Positions 19,711 to 31,641 of a stretch of DNA of 64,000 bases are shown piece after piece. The position numbers and the translations under genes were made by a program. Below the pieces are notes generated by a model. That model was not told where the DNA came from. It worked only from the letters and a program-made list of their open reading frames with translations, and searched no databases. Source of the stretch: Phymorhynchus buccinoides (lineage: Eukaryota > Mollusca > Gastropoda > Neogastropoda > Raphitomidae); the NCBI GenBank assembly GCA_017654935.2, contig CM065712.1, forward strand, positions 16,075,989-16,139,988. Direction: 5' to 3'. The number at the start of each line of letters is the position of its first letter. The stretch's first letter is position 1.

Positions 19711-20010
19711 GTGTGATACATGTCATAAGTCATATAAGTTTCTTTATTGTCCATTGGCATTGTACAATGCACATGTATGGAAACTGTCTTCCACCGTGTA
19801 AAAAAAAAAGAAAAAAAAAGTATGAAACATAAATTTACATTAACAAATATGTAACTCTCACACCACACCCAATCATTCATCCGCTCTCCGCTATCTTGCT
19901 CACTCATCATGCAACCCACCACCACTTCCGCTTTCATTTTTAACCCTTTTCTTTTCTTCATTCCTTCCCTCCTTTTTTCTTAGTTCCTGTTCTCTTTTTT
20001 CCTCCTTCCT

Positions 20011-20036
20011 CCCCCCCCCCCCCCCCCCCCCCCCCC
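20011..20036. repeat. poly-C tract
   Basis: A run of about 26 C next to the start of a TIR element. One of several long G/C homopolymers in the window. Confidence 0.95.
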
Positions 20037-20068
20037 GTTTTTTCTGTGAACGCGTTACCGACTCTGCA

Positions 20069-20440
20069 GACCTGTTTACTCTACTCTTTTCGAGTAGTAT
20101 TCTACTCAATTTGGACCTCTACTCTTCTTCAAAAACTGAAAATAATGCTCTTTAATTCTTGATTACAACTCATTTTCAGTGAACATCATTTGATGGTTTA
20201 ATGAATAAAACTGCACATTTCAGCTATCCAGACTACTATATCTTATGGACTATAAGGCCACAAAAAATTCCAACACTGAGACCCCTGAGCCTTATAATAT
20301 GGCTAATAATAAAGTAAGAAACTATAATAACAAAATCTGCCATTTTGTGTAAAATTTTGGGGGGTGCGCCTTATAATCAGGTGCGCCTTGTAGTCCGTAA
20401 AATACGGAACTCAAGACTTGTGTAGGGGGTTAGCAGGTCT
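20069..20440 (+). mobile_element. TIR element, CAGACCTG family, copy 2, with nested MITE
   Basis: Starts CAGACCTGTTTACTCTACTC and ends GTTAGCAGGTCTG. It is interrupted at about 20243-20406 by another repeat (ATGGACTATAAGGCCACAAA ... TGCGCCTTGTAGTCCGTAAA) whose ends resemble those of the element at 25381-25958. A further terminal piece of the same CAGACCTG family (CTCAAGACTTGTGTAGGGGG ... ACAGGTCTG) is at 20605-20638. Confidence 0.7.
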
Positions 20441-20686
20441 GCAGGCTCTGTGCCACTCTGCACCTTGTCATCATTGTGTGTGTGTGTGTGTGTGTGAATA
20501 TGCAGGGGGTCCCAGGGATGCACTAGAAACATTCCTTTTAGCATTCACAATGTCATTGGGACCCTCTATCCCTCATCTAGGACCCTCTACACCTTGTCAT
20601 TGACTACTCAAGACTTGTGTAGGGGGTAAACAGGTCTGCCTCTGTGCCACTCTACACCTTGTCATCCTTGTGTGTGTTCACTTCAG

Positions 20687-20812
20687 GCGGAGCAGTTCCT
20701 GGACCTGTTCCAGCAGTTCAAGGAGCTGGGCTTCACCAGCGAGCGCATCCAGACCGCCCTGGTCAAGCATGAGCTGGACCGCGACAAGGCCCTCGACTAC
20801 CTCACTGCCTAA
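20687..20812 (+). CDS. UBAP1: UBAP1-like ESCRT-I subunit, last exon
   Basis: Acceptor GTTCACTTCAG ends at 20686. The exon encodes 41 residues, AEQFLDLFQQFKELGF...IQTALVKHELDRDKALDYLT A, then TAA at 20810-20812. It is the last UBA unit of the SOUBA domain, with the (F/K)xELGF and DxDxALxxL signatures seen at the UBAP1 C terminus. The phase matches the 19191 exon end. The visible coding total is 904 codons plus the missing N terminus. No canonical AATAAA was pinned as its polyadenylation signal. Confidence 0.9.
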   Translation, partial: AEQFLDLFQQFKELGFTSERIQTALVKHELDRDKALDYLTA

Positions 20813-21546
20813 CACCCACTGGCCAACAACCTCAACTTTGCTGCTTTGATATTTGGTATATCGTCGTTGAAATTCAAAAACCTCTCATCTCAAATTTTGG
20901 TAGTTTTGAGAAAAATGAAATTGTTTCCGCGTTGACCACAATTGATTAACTATGATGAATATGTTGTTCAAGACATTGCGAGTTTAGTCCTGCATTTTGT
21001 TAAAATTACTTTAAAAAAAAAAATTTAGACTTGAAAAGAACGAAGATACGAGGTTTTTGTCCTTAACTAGATCTGAATTTGGGACTTACGAGTTTTTCTT
21101 CTATTTTCACAACCTCATTTACCCCAGATAGAAAGTCGTTAGAGATACAAGCTTTTTGGTGGAAGGTGGTGGGAAAAATTAGAAAGCTGACTATGTATCT
21201 AACTCAAAACCCCAAAAATCGAGATACAAGGTTTTTAAATTTCACCGACGATATATTCCTGTCACAGAGGCTTGTGAAATTCGGGTTGCTCCCACCTGGA
21301 GAATGCGTTGCCGCAAGTGCAGCACCACCCAGTTATTTTATTTTTTATTTGGGGGTGGGGAGCTGACTTGGGACACCCTAGCTACCAGGCAGCGGGATTT
21401 CTCACTACTCTTACCGACTTTTTCAACTGCCGTAAAATGCACGGGTCAGACTAGCTTTAGCTCTTCTACTTCTAAGCGCCATGTCTTTTTTGACGTTCTT
21501 GGTGGTCCGTTCCCATCTTTTTTCGAGTGTGCATGCGTTGCTTTAA
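20813..21546. other. UBAP1 3' flank with SINE tail fragment
   Basis: Probable 3' UTR and flank with an A-run at 21017-21025. 21270-21312 is an inverted SINE tail (GAAATTCGGGTTGCTCCCAC then CTGGAGAATGCGTTGC), the same tail as at 17640-17690. Nothing else recognised. Confidence 0.5.
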
Positions 21547-22300
21547 CCCTTTCACCGCCAATGTCGCATTTGTTGCTCCACAATGGTTTAACACCCCTGT
21601 CACTAAAAGGCATCAAATCAGGGTCTGTTATCCAAAAAGACCCTATTCTCTTAATTTTTGGGAGGTAAGGATAGGCCTTACAGGGTTCATAGGGGCCTTG
21701 CCAGTCCTTATAAGTCTTGACCAATTGAAATCTCCAAGTAAGGCCTTACAAGTGCTTACATTCACTTCAAGGTCCTTACAAGTCCTGACAGCTGCCACAA
21801 ACTGCCCTGAGCAGCAAGACCATACTCAAAATAGATCGCAGAAGCAGCACTTTTACGCTTGAGAAACATCGCTCAGCACCTACTTCACCTTACCCCCCTC
21901 CCCCACCTTCCCGTTTCAACTGACCGCTTAGCAGACGAACGATGCACCGCGAGTTGTCAAGAGAAATTGGACTGAAATCTCGTTCTTTATCCTGGTGTCG
22001 TTTTGCGAGAAAACTCGTATATCTGTGTCAGCCATAGTTTTTCTATCAGCTTAGACATTGTTCACAATGCTGGGAAAGTGTTCCTTTCAAGATCGTTGGC
22101 TAAAGTAAAAGATGGAGATTATCCTTAGGCCTACAGGTCCTTACAAGGTCCTTACTTGGGGATAGCTGAAAGCCCTGGGAACCCTGCTAAGGCTTGAAAT
22201 ACGTCACAGATGAATCCCCAATATTACAGACATAATTTTTTCTCTACCCAGGTAAGTTTAATGGAAATGTTTTGCTGAAAAATGGCTGGCAGTGAAAGGG
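21547..22300 (-). mobile_element. piggyBac-like MITE, copy 3, split by a nested element
   Basis: TTAA then CCCTTTCACCGCCAATGTCG at the left; GGCTGGCAGTGAAAGGG then TTAA (22301-22304) at the right, giving a clean TTAA duplication. The family blocks CACTAAAAGGCATCAAATCA and CTCTACCCAGGTAAGTTTAA are present. Between about 21680 and 22190 sits an unrelated insert beginning CAGGGTTCATAGGGGCC and ending GGGAACCCTG, with hAT-like CAGGGTT termini, so a second element has jumped into the first. Confidence 0.85.
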
Positions 22301-22427
22301 TTAATGGACGATAATTGTGATATAAGCTCTAAAAGCAGACAAACACATGGCAGGGTGCTTGGCAGTGAATGTCTTTGCATTTGGTCTGAGTGATGTCATG
22401 GGCGAACACATGCTAGAAGAGTTAAGT

Positions 22428-22500
22428 CCCCATCCGAAGGACTCGATGTTCAGTTCGATTTTCCCGTTGAACTAGAAAGAAAGGGCAACGCCCTGGATTT
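22428..22500 (-). mobile_element. SINE body fragment, inverted
   Basis: CCATCCGAAGGACTCGATGT and TCAGTTCGATTTTCCCGTTG are the reverse complement of the body of the SINE at 17340-17700. CAATTCAATTCAATCC and a TTTTATTGTCTTCACG retroposon tail follow at 22503-22560. Confidence 0.75.
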
Positions 22501-25380
22501 TAACCAATTCAATTCAATTCAATCCAATCAGTCAATTCAGTCATTTTATTGTCTTCACGAAAAGCAAAGAAATTCGCTGCCTGGCATACACATTTTATAA
22601 ATAATTATGACACACACACACACACACACACCTTTGGACTATCAGTTAGAATAAAATTAATCAGAGCATAGAATTATAAATTAATGAACAGATGAACTTT
22701 AAAAATAATAATGACAAGTATAATTGAGTATTCATTCAGAAATATATGGTTAGCAGTATACAGTAAGTAATGTTAATAACAAAATCTCCAGGTTTGCTAA
22801 AATAACTAATAAAATAAGGGTTCTTAAAGCTATTATTAATAGCAATAAACGAACGGGTCACTCAATGCATAGAGAGATTGGCAGACGACCATCTTAACCA
22901 CTCTGCCATCTACCTTCCAAAAGTTTACACCCCTGTTGCAATTTTCAGCATCTTAGGCTGGTTTAAATGGTTTGGGGACGTCCCTGCCCATTCGTGGAAT
23001 TCCCAAGCTAAGCGGTTCTGTAGTGAGATGGCGGGAATGTGGCTTTTGCTAGAAACCGCAAGAACATCCTTTTTCTTTGAAAATGATCACTAACTAAGCA
23101 GCAACATTTCGCTTTGCTCGGGTTTAAGGGATAGAATTAGTATTAGGTCAGGGTTGTTTTCGTGTCAAAACGGAGCAAAAAAATCATTACATGGAGATCT
23201 ATAAAAAGCCTAGATAATCTATGTGAGGGAGGTTGATGGAACAGCCAAGATGGATGAAAAGGGGCAGAGTTAAAAAAATACCTCACTTTACTGAATGAAA
23301 AGCCATGGGTGATGGAACAGCCAAGATGGAAGAAAAAGGGCGGAGCTAAAAACAACAACCTCACTTTGCTTATTCTTCTTTCAAATATGTCGCTACAATC
23401 CAGTAGTCTGTCTTAACTGCGACGGGAGAGATTGCGCAGAGGCGGTTTACTGAATGAAAAGCCATGGGTGCATGGAGATTCAGGAGTATGAAGTTGACAT
23501 TTATTTACCAGTGAGGGGATTTGACCTATCCTTATTATTCTCCGGGCCCGGTCTGTGTTCTTCTGCCGACGGTAATCAGAAGAGGCAGACAGACGAATAG
23601 GGTCCTGCTGCTGCTTACTGCCTTGAAATGCGTGTGTGTGTCCATGATCTCTCGCTTAAAAGTATTGTCGGTTGAGTTCAGTGTGCGCCTGTGGTGTATG
23701 TTTATCGGTCCTGTCTGATATTGACTTCCAGTTAGCCAGAGGAGATTGAATGCTGATGGACTCAAAACGAGTTCACATTTTTCACTCTTTCCCCCATGGT
23801 AACGCAGTGATAGCCATTCATAAGATTACTTGGATGTCACTGTGTTGCCGTGGGAAAAGAGTGAAAAATGTTTGCGCGTGCAGAGACCTTAATGTGTGGA
23901 AGTTGGAAACGTGCTACGCTTTGATAACACTGTCAAAAATATGCTATATTAATTTTTTTTAATTTTCTTGCTTCTCGACATGTGAAAGATATAAAACAAA
24001 AGTGTGTGTGGGTGGAGATAGCGCAGTGTAAGAAAACCATGCTCTGTTTTGTCTTCTACTTCTCATCTGTTTAGCTCATTGTAATGTGAATAGTGAATAG
24101 GGAGGAACAATGTTTATCATCCACACTAAGTGCGTGTGCCTATGCATTGGAGTGTCTATGCATGGAAGCGTGAGGCTTTATTCTATGTCTAAGGACATGG
24201 GTGCTACTCTTTCAGTTTGACACTGATTTCAGTGTTTTTAATTTGACCAGCATAAACTGAACTTTTATTCATTCCACACACAAAAAAAGCGCAAGCGATT
24301 TGGGGCGTTTTGAACTTGGTTGTTCTATCTTGGAAGTTTACAAAGGCAATGTAATAATTTTACAAGGCTTATCAGAGTCATACTGTCTCTGTCTATCGTT
24401 TTTAACTGTCTGTCTCGTTATCTCTCTCTCTCTCTAAGTCCCCCCCCCCCCCTCCCCCCCCCCCCCGAATCGTCCGACAGGGCTCTGCCCCTATACCCTG
24501 CCAGGGCCATGGGTCCAAGGATCCCTGCCTTTCATTTTTGTTTTCATTTAGTGGAGTTGCACCCATACGTAAGGAGTTGAATGCTATGGAACCAACTTGT
24601 AAACAACAAGAGCAGTCTGTTTTGTGTGGGGGAGTCTTGGAATTATGCCCAATGAATGATGATAATATGATATGATTTCAGTTTATCTGATTACAGTCTC
24701 TTAGTGTGAGTTACACCGGTCTTGGAAGCATGAATGTGTCAGCTTTACACCTTTTAACAGTGATGTGCCGATGATCAAAAAGTGATAGGACAAACTGTCC
24801 TGAGACAAGAGAAATCAATAGGACAATGTCCTGGCTCTTGCATAAATCAATAAGACAAAGCGTGCCAGTGTTAAACATTTTTAATCAGAACACAATAGGA
24901 CATTTTCAATTTGAATAGGTCAATGTCCTAGGACCGGGGCATCTATGGAAAGAAGAACATGGTTTGCACGCATACTCTTATTCGCCAGCATTACACATTT
25001 TGTGAAAACAAATTGTCCCATTTTTCTTTACTACGCTTTTTTGTTTATTTGTACGTTTCATTGTTACTTTGTTTCACTTTCAGTATTAAATTCTTTGTTT
25101 GGTTGTGAATCCATTTTGTCAGTGTTATTCGTGTTGCTTTGCTGATATAACTTATAAGCCACTGGTTCTGTTTTTCGCTGTGTTAGCATCATGTGCAAAG
25201 TTGTTGTGACCAAAGTTGTTTTTTTCTTTCTATTGGTTTACATATGGTGCAATATTCTGTATCAAGAAACTCTTGAGAAAGGTGGACAACAGAGGGTGTT
25301 CAGAGAAAAATGCACATGCTGTGACGTCAATCAAGACAGTGTTTTGGCCCTGCATCTCCTATGAATGAAAATCTGATTAC
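22501..25380. other. gene-free stretch
   Basis: CA repeat at 22613-22631, a poly-C tract at 24439-24467, a 60-70 bp direct repeat near 23225-23350 (GATGGAACAGCCAAGATGGA twice), and several short AGGACA/TGTCCT inverted motifs at 24780-24935. No exon or gene recognised. Confidence 0.5.
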
Positions 25381-25958
25381 CGTATCTTTTGGACCATTAG
25401 GCGCTTGTGGGTATAAGGCGAATAGAAGAACAATTTTCAAGCACAATCTGGAAAAAAATAAAGACAAGGGCGCCCTTGTTTATAAGGGCACCCTCGCAAA
25501 AGAAAGTCAAACTTTGAAGCCTGTACATGTCCTGTAAACGCTTACCGACCGCCATTACTGCTGTCATAAACGAGAGTTGGCTCCCCTTTCAAATAATCAA
25601 AACTTCCGTTTGTGCAACTTCCTGTTGTTGTGTTTGGACTTTTCTTCGCGAAAACTGGTAGAATTATGGCATTTTAAGCTCTACAATGATGCTTTTTACA
25701 TCCAATGAAGGGTCATGGCATCTGTTGGATGGTATATCGGACGATAATAGGGATTTTAAAGTTTTTTAACGCGAGTATTCATTGTATCGGCGACTCGTGA
25801 CCACTTTCGATGTTGTGACTCATGGTAGACTGTACTGAGCACGGCAATCGTTGCCTCTCTTCTCACGATTTTGTTCACTAATAGGGCGCCCTCATTTATT
25901 AGGCGCATAGGTCAAAATTGGAGAGAAAAATATCGCCTTATAACCCAAAAATTACGGT
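25381..25958 (+). mobile_element. TIR element, ACCGTATTTT...GGCGC family
   Basis: Starts CCGTATCTTTTGGACCATTA then GGCGC, and ends TCGCCTTATAACCCAAAAAT then TACGG, imperfect inverted termini of about 28 bp. The theme (CCGTA, GGACTATAAGGCGC) recurs partly at 20243-20406, 26655-26680 and 28925-28970. Non-autonomous; superfamily not assigned. Confidence 0.7.
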
Positions 25959-25959
25959 A

Positions 25960-26055
25960 ACGTCCTCCGGCCTGGAGCAGGCACATGTGGGACATTAATA
26001 GATATAAAGATGGTGGGACGATCCTGGAGGTACTGCAATACCAGAAAAATCCCTA
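25960..26055 (+). repeat. dispersed repeat ACGTCCTC...CACATATGGGACATT, copy 2
   Basis: AACGTCCTCCGGCCTGGAGC, CACATGTGGGACATTA, ATAAAGATGGTGGGACGATC, then GCAATACCAG. Same order as copies 1 and 3. It abuts the element at 25381-25958. Confidence 0.75.
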
Positions 26056-26926
26056 GTTTTTAAAATCAATAAAGATATGATGAGTTAAAGGGTGCATCTC
26101 CTATATATTTCTTGATTCTATTTCTTTCACTTTTTGTTTAATTCTTTTGAGATAGATTGAGACAAGAAGCAATCGAAATCCACAGGTGGTCTATGTTTTT
26201 CTTGCTTTTATTTGAAGCCCCTTTTTTTAAATTTTGATTTCTACCTCAAAAGTCTTACACCGACAGTTTTTGTTGTGAAATTTCATTTGTGCTAACAATG
26301 AATTCTGTTTATTGAGAAAATCCCTATATATAATCATTGTAGGCTTACTTGATTATGATGTTTTAGTGTACCGAGGAAGTTTAAGATCAAATATTCAATA
26401 TCCGTTTGAGACTTCAAACTGAACAGGAGTTTATCTATTTTTTGGTTTTATACAAGACACGTGAAAAGGTTGTATGGGAGATAACAGCCATATCGACATA
26501 AATGACTCTAAGGGAGATAATTTCATGACAGAAAAGAGCAAAGTAGGCTGCTCTTTCTGTCAGTAGATTATCTTCTCTTGCGTGTAAAAAATTTGTATTT
26601 TGTTAGAGATATTCTTGGAATTGTTTGTGAAGCAAAATTGCAGCCAAACGAAGTACCGTATTTTGCGGATTATAAGGGGATATTACTTCTCGATTCTTAG
26701 GGGATATTCTTCTCGATTCTATTCTCACCCCCCGCCTACCCCACCTATGTTATTGTTAGCTCACTGTGTGTTGACAGTCTACGTCAGCTTTGTTGCGAGA
26801 GAGAGAGACAGAAAGAGAGAGAGTAGGAATGTTGATGCTATCTTCCAACAGTTTGTATCATGTATTGTGTTCTTGGGTGGTGTGTTGTATGTGTGCGTGC
26901 CTGCGAGTATGTATGTGTGTGTGTAG

Positions 26927-26952
26927 GGGGGGGGGGGGGGGGGGGGTGGGGT

Positions 26953-26984
<32 letters not shown>
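26927..26984. repeat. poly-G tract
   Basis: About 58 bp of G with two short interruptions (T and TGGGGT), after a TG repeat. Likely G-quadruplex forming and hard to sequence. Confidence 0.95.
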
Positions 26985-27971
26985 CGTATGTGTATGCCTA
27001 TTTGCATATGTGTGTGAGCGATTATTTGTTTGCGTTGAATTTCTTGCTTTTACCTTTGTTGTTGTTGTTAAGCACATATAGATCCACATTTGGTGGAGGA
27101 ATGTGCTATATAAAGGCTTCACAATTATTATTATTATTATTACTCAGACAAATACCCCTGCCTCTTACAATAATCATATGACTAACAATGTATGATAATG
27201 AAATCTGAATTTTCTGTAACATTTTATTTTTAAGGGTGCGCCTTATATTATACTAAGGTTTTCCTTACACTTACAGTTCCTAATAATACAATATTTATCT
27301 CCGTTTTCTTCTAGTTCTTGTTTCAGTTTTGTTTGGCTCTGGTGTTGTTAAAACACCACTAAAGTAATTTGCCATTGTTGTGCAATTTCAGAGACTATAA
27401 ATAATTTATTTCTGTTGGCAAATTTATGTTGTTTTTCTGTTCGTTTTGGTTTTTTCCCCCAAAGAGGAGAACCAGAAGAGTTTACTTCCCTTGCATCTAG
27501 CAACATTTCTGTTCTTTTTTGTAAGTTTGTTTGCATTTGTTTCCTGCATGTTGGATTCATTTGCTTTTTCTTACTAATCACAAATGCTCAACAGACTCAA
27601 TCAAATCTCTTTGTCTGAGTGTTGTGTACAGGTATGTTTGTGATTTGTCTTTTATTATGGCTTGTAGTTGTAGCAATTCTGTTTGCTCTCTCTTGGGTAG
27701 ATAGCTTGAGGCAATATAAAGTTTGTGTTTGTTTATTTTGATTTATTTTCATTTTTATAATGCCTGGGTGAAAATATGATTTTATAATGTGTACTTATTT
27801 TATGTACAAAAAGCGTGCTGTTTAGTAATAATCTGGCAAAATATTGTGCGTTTAAAAAAAAAAAAAAAAAATTTTTATTTGCTTCAAAGAGTGTGCCAGA
27901 TGTATTGTTATACGCAAGAACTACAAAGAAAGCAAAATATACTGTTTCACCACATCTGTATTGTTACAAAT
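26985..27971. other. gene-free stretch
   Basis: TTGTTGTTGTT and ATTATTATTATTATT runs near 27055 and 27125 look like retroposon tails. Otherwise A/T-rich unique DNA, with an A-run at 27854-27870. Confidence 0.45.
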
Positions 27972-28086
27972 TTGGGACTTTCCTGGTGTTGCACTGCCTC
28001 CGTGCATTTGCCTCCAGGATAGTTCCCACCATCTTTATATCTACTAATGTCCCATATGTGTCTGTTCCAGACCGGAGGACGTTAAG
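27972..28086 (-). repeat. dispersed repeat ACGTCCTC...CACATATGGGACATT, copy 3
   Basis: On the minus strand it reads AACGTCCTCCGGTCTGGAAC, CACATATGGGACATTAG, AAGATGGTGGGAACTATCCT and GCAGTGCAACACCAGG. It is the best preserved of the three copies. Confidence 0.78.
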
Positions 28087-28530
28087 CAGAATTTCATCAT
28101 ACAAAAATGTTTGTTTCAACAAATGAAGCCGGCAAAACTATCATTTCTGCTTGCTTATGAGAGAAAAAGAAACAGTAACAGGCGCCTAAGTTTTGTAAAT
28201 AGGTAAATAAATAAAGACATGAATGGTTAATCTGATGTTTTGTATATTCAGCTGACGTTTTAGGTTTAAAGATTCGTATGAAAAATAAAAATTAGGTGTT
28301 GGTACCATTAAGTTGTTTTTATTTTCAGACAATAACGCAGTAGGTTTTGGGGGGTGTTTTTTGTTTTTCCTTTTCTCCAGATGGAGTGGGTCCCTAATGC
28401 CTTATAATGACTTAGTATAGTACACAGAAAATATAAGAACAAAATCTGACTTTTGTGTCATCCTTGGGTGATGGAATGCACCATTTTATAAGGCGTGCTT
28501 TACTGTCTAAAAATAAATAAGCATATTCTG

Positions 28531-28556
28531 ATCGCTTCTCTGCCTTTTGGCTAAGA
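28531..28556 (+). ncRNA. U2 snRNA 5'-end fragment (pseudogene)
   Basis: 26 bp match the 5' end of U2 snRNA: ATCGCTTCTC, one mismatch (T for G), then GCCTTTTGGCTAAGA. Homology stops after that, before the branch-point recognition sequence and the Sm site, so it cannot make U2. It is a truncated retro-copy or the head of a U2-derived repeat. Confidence 0.7.
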
Positions 28557-29006
28557 CAGTGATTCAGGAATATAAATTTTTGTTTATACCCTGGTTGGTT
28601 TGTTCAGCCCGTCGTACATGGCGAAAGCCGATACGCGACGTTAAACTGAACTTCCTTCTAAAAATAATGTGTGTGTTTAAAAAGAAATTATTTCTCTTTG
28701 CTAAAGAGTTCCCAAATGTTACTGAAATAAATTCTGCACTATTAATTTTGACTCACCTGTATGTGTGTGTGTGATGCTCAAAACTGCCGTCTGATGCACT
28801 ATGTTTCAGACCAGTGCATCGCTAAGCATAGTATCGTTTCACCTGATGCCGTTTTTCAAAATAATATTTTAAATTATAAAGATAGACCCCTTCAAATATG
28901 GAGGTGATCGCCTAAACATTTATGCACCATATTTTTTTTATGTTATAAAGCGCACCTTTTAAATTTGTACGCATAATTCAGATTTTGCTATTATTTTTTA
29001 TTACTA

Positions 29007-29740
29007 CAGTGGAGTCCGGGTAAAACGAATTTTAACGGAACACAGACTCAGTTCGTTGTATCAGGATTTCATTATACATGTACATGTACAATGTATGTTG
29101 AAAACAAAAACAGTTCAAACACTCACCAATGATAACCGAAAACATAAACTTGACCAGTTTGGATCGTCTGTCTTAATCACGGGATGTACAAGGCTTGAAG
29201 AAGTTCAGCAGTGTTGTCTGATGCTGATCTGTTTTGGCACACTTTTCAACAAGTTTGTCCATTAAGTGACAACACATCACACAAATTTAGTTTTTTATAG
29301 GCTTTCACGAACTTTTCAATCTTTATTTTGAGCGCGAATTGTAAAGCGACCTTGAGAAACCGAATGATCTGTAGGAAGCCTAGGCCTAGCAGATGACCCA
29401 GTGTGAATCTAAATGAGTTCACGCATGCACAGTTCATATTTTCCAACTTCCTTCCTCTTGACAACACGTTTTAGCTTGGAGTTTGAAGGCCTAGGTTTTT
29501 GCAGCGCATCGCACAGGCTGAGCTCGCTACAGGCTATTTTTCCAAGTAAATAAAATTATCCTGGGGCGTAGAACATGTGTTCGTAAAAAGCGGATGTTCG
29601 TTATTTCAAAAGGATTTTTTGTTCGTTATACCCATGGCTTTGCAAGTGACAAATAGAAGGGCATTTGCCGGGAAATTGAAGTCAGTTCGTTAATCGCAAA
29701 ATTTCGTTAAAAGCGAGTTCGTTATAGTTGGACTCCACTG
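29007..29740 (+). mobile_element. pogo/Tc1-mariner-like MITE with TA target
   Basis: 734 bp from CAGTGGAGTCC to GGACTCCACTG, exact 11-bp inverted ends flanked by TA on each side. Sub-terminal GTTCGTT/AACGAAC motifs are also inverted. No transposase frame remains. CAGTGG termini and TA duplication fit the pogo/Tigger group. Confidence 0.88.
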
Positions 29741-30221
29741 TATATTATTAGTCATTTTGCAAGGCGCAGGTTTTTTAGTCTGGGGGGGAAAAAGTATTGC
29801 TTTGTAGTCCGAAAAATATGCTACATATTTTACGTGCAGATTCAGATGCTTTGATTTTGAAGATAGAATTGACACTGGTCTGAAAGGATTGGAGTGGTTG
29901 TGCTGTACAAAATTGTCTGTATGTGTGTGTGTGTGTGCGTGCGCGCCTGTGTGCTTTTGCTTTTTCAAGCTATGGTGATTTTATTATTTTTGAATAATAA
30001 CCGTGCCAGCTAGGATCTTGTTTTGGTTGGACAAAAGTTTGTCGATGAAAATAATCACTGTCGCCTCTGCCTATAATTAATATATGCTGTGCGCTCGTTG
30101 CAAAAGCGATTTTTATTATTTGTATTTCCATATTTTTACTGGACATTCAGTTGGATAAAAACGAATGATTGTTGTGATTTTTCTGTGTATACCACGCTAG
30201 TCTGTGTTGTTTCAGTGACCT

Positions 30222-30430
30222 TTCTTTCTTCTTCTTCTTTTTCTTCTTCGATCGCTCAGACAGTTTCCTGTCAATTATGAGCGCAGATGCGTCATGCTGC
30301 CGTTATGCGCCTAACTAAGAAATAGTTAGGCCCAGCATGTCCGACTTCGGCTGGAGGAAATCTTTTTTGAAAGTGTTTCTTGAAAAAAGGGCAGGAGAAT
30401 GGACCGGAAAGGCAGAAAGATAGTAGATGA
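30222..30430 (+). repeat. dispersed retroposon-like repeat, copy 2
   Basis: TTCTTCTTCTTC run, GATCGCTCAGACAGTTTCCT, TTAGGCCCAGCATGTCCGAC, TTCGGCTGGAGGAAATC, GGGCAGGAGAATGGA. Same order as 7657-7815. A poly-G tract follows at about 30552-30574. Confidence 0.72.
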
Positions 30431-30828
30431 CAGTAAGCAAAGGGAAAAAAAAAGGCAGAGTCAAAGAGAGTGACAGATTAGAGGAAGTTACAAGCATAGA
30501 ACTTCCAGAAGGTGGGGGAACTATTTATACAAAAGACCCCCCGGTATCCCCACGGGGGGGGGGGGGGGGGGGGGAGACATTTCTTTCAAGTTGATTCATG
30601 TTATTGTTGTGATACGTTTGTGTTGTGAAAAGTGATCCAGCAGATGCCTATATTTGTATTATGTTAACTTTCTTCCCCTTATGCCCAGTACCATTTGGTT
30701 GTACATTAATCAGTTTCAGTATAATTTGTTTTGCCTTCCCTGCCTGGCTAAGAGATAGTCTGGTACTGAATGATGTCATTGATGATGTCATAACTTTTGA
30801 TGTCATAGTCCTGGGATGATGGTTTGGG

Positions 30829-31125
30829 TTTAGACAAAGATATTCTAAAAGGGTAAGATGGATTACTTAAGAGCTCGGCGAACCGGGCTGATAGAGTTAT
30901 CGTTAGTGCGGACGTGTACACTATTCACAGTGGAGGCTATCCAAAAAACTTGGACTGGAACTTGAACGGAGAATTCAACTGGCCTATCGATGTGTAAAAT
31001 GTGTCACGTTTCAAAGGGACATAACCAGTGTTTCTGTCCTCACTACTCATATACTATATATGATATAGGGAAAAGAGACCGGATGTTTATCTTCCCCTGT
31101 ACAGTCTTTGGTTTAGATAAGCCAG
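30829..31125 (-). repeat. repeat shared with the MITE at 46674-47580
   Basis: AAGATATTCTAAAAGGGTAA, GAGCTCGGCGAACCGGGCTG, GAACGGAGAATTCAACTGGC and GAGACCGGATGTTTATCTTC are the reverse complement of 46724-46985 in the same order. Terminal repeats are not visible here, so it is a fragment. Confidence 0.85.
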
Positions 31126-31495
31126 GAAAGATATATCTCTAGATCTTTTTCTCAGATTGAGTCTAACTGGTTTGTTTTAAACTTTATATAATAAGAAAAT
31201 CGATAATTTCTCAGTTTTCCTGTGGTAGTGAAGGGGTTGGACTTGCTTTGCAGATATTCATTTGGATGTGTTATGTTTTCTATGTATTACCTAAATGTTT
31301 CAGAGAAATCTAATTTCATTTTATACATTTCAAGCAGAAATAGAGTTGAAGTTTTATTTCAATCGTTTGGGTATTTTCCCACCTTCTTTGCCCCTCCCCT
31401 CAAACTTATCCATTCACGCCATTATTCACTCCATTACCGTTTGAAATTAGTGGTGTCAGGAATCGTTTTGATTAAATTTGGAAAATAAAAAACAT

Positions 31496-31576
31496 CTTTA
31501 CTCCCTTTTTTTATCCTTTGTTATAACTTACTTTATCCTTTGTTATAACTTACTTTATCCTTTGTTATAACTTACA
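31496..31576. repeat. 26-bp triplicated repeat
   Basis: Three exact units of CTTTATCCTTTGTTATAACT plus TACTTT, 26 bp apart. Confidence 0.95.
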
Positions 31577-31641
31577 TGACAGCATTCCATTGCAATTGTT
31601 TTATGGATAATCTCATTATAAAGTTATCCATAACTGTAACA

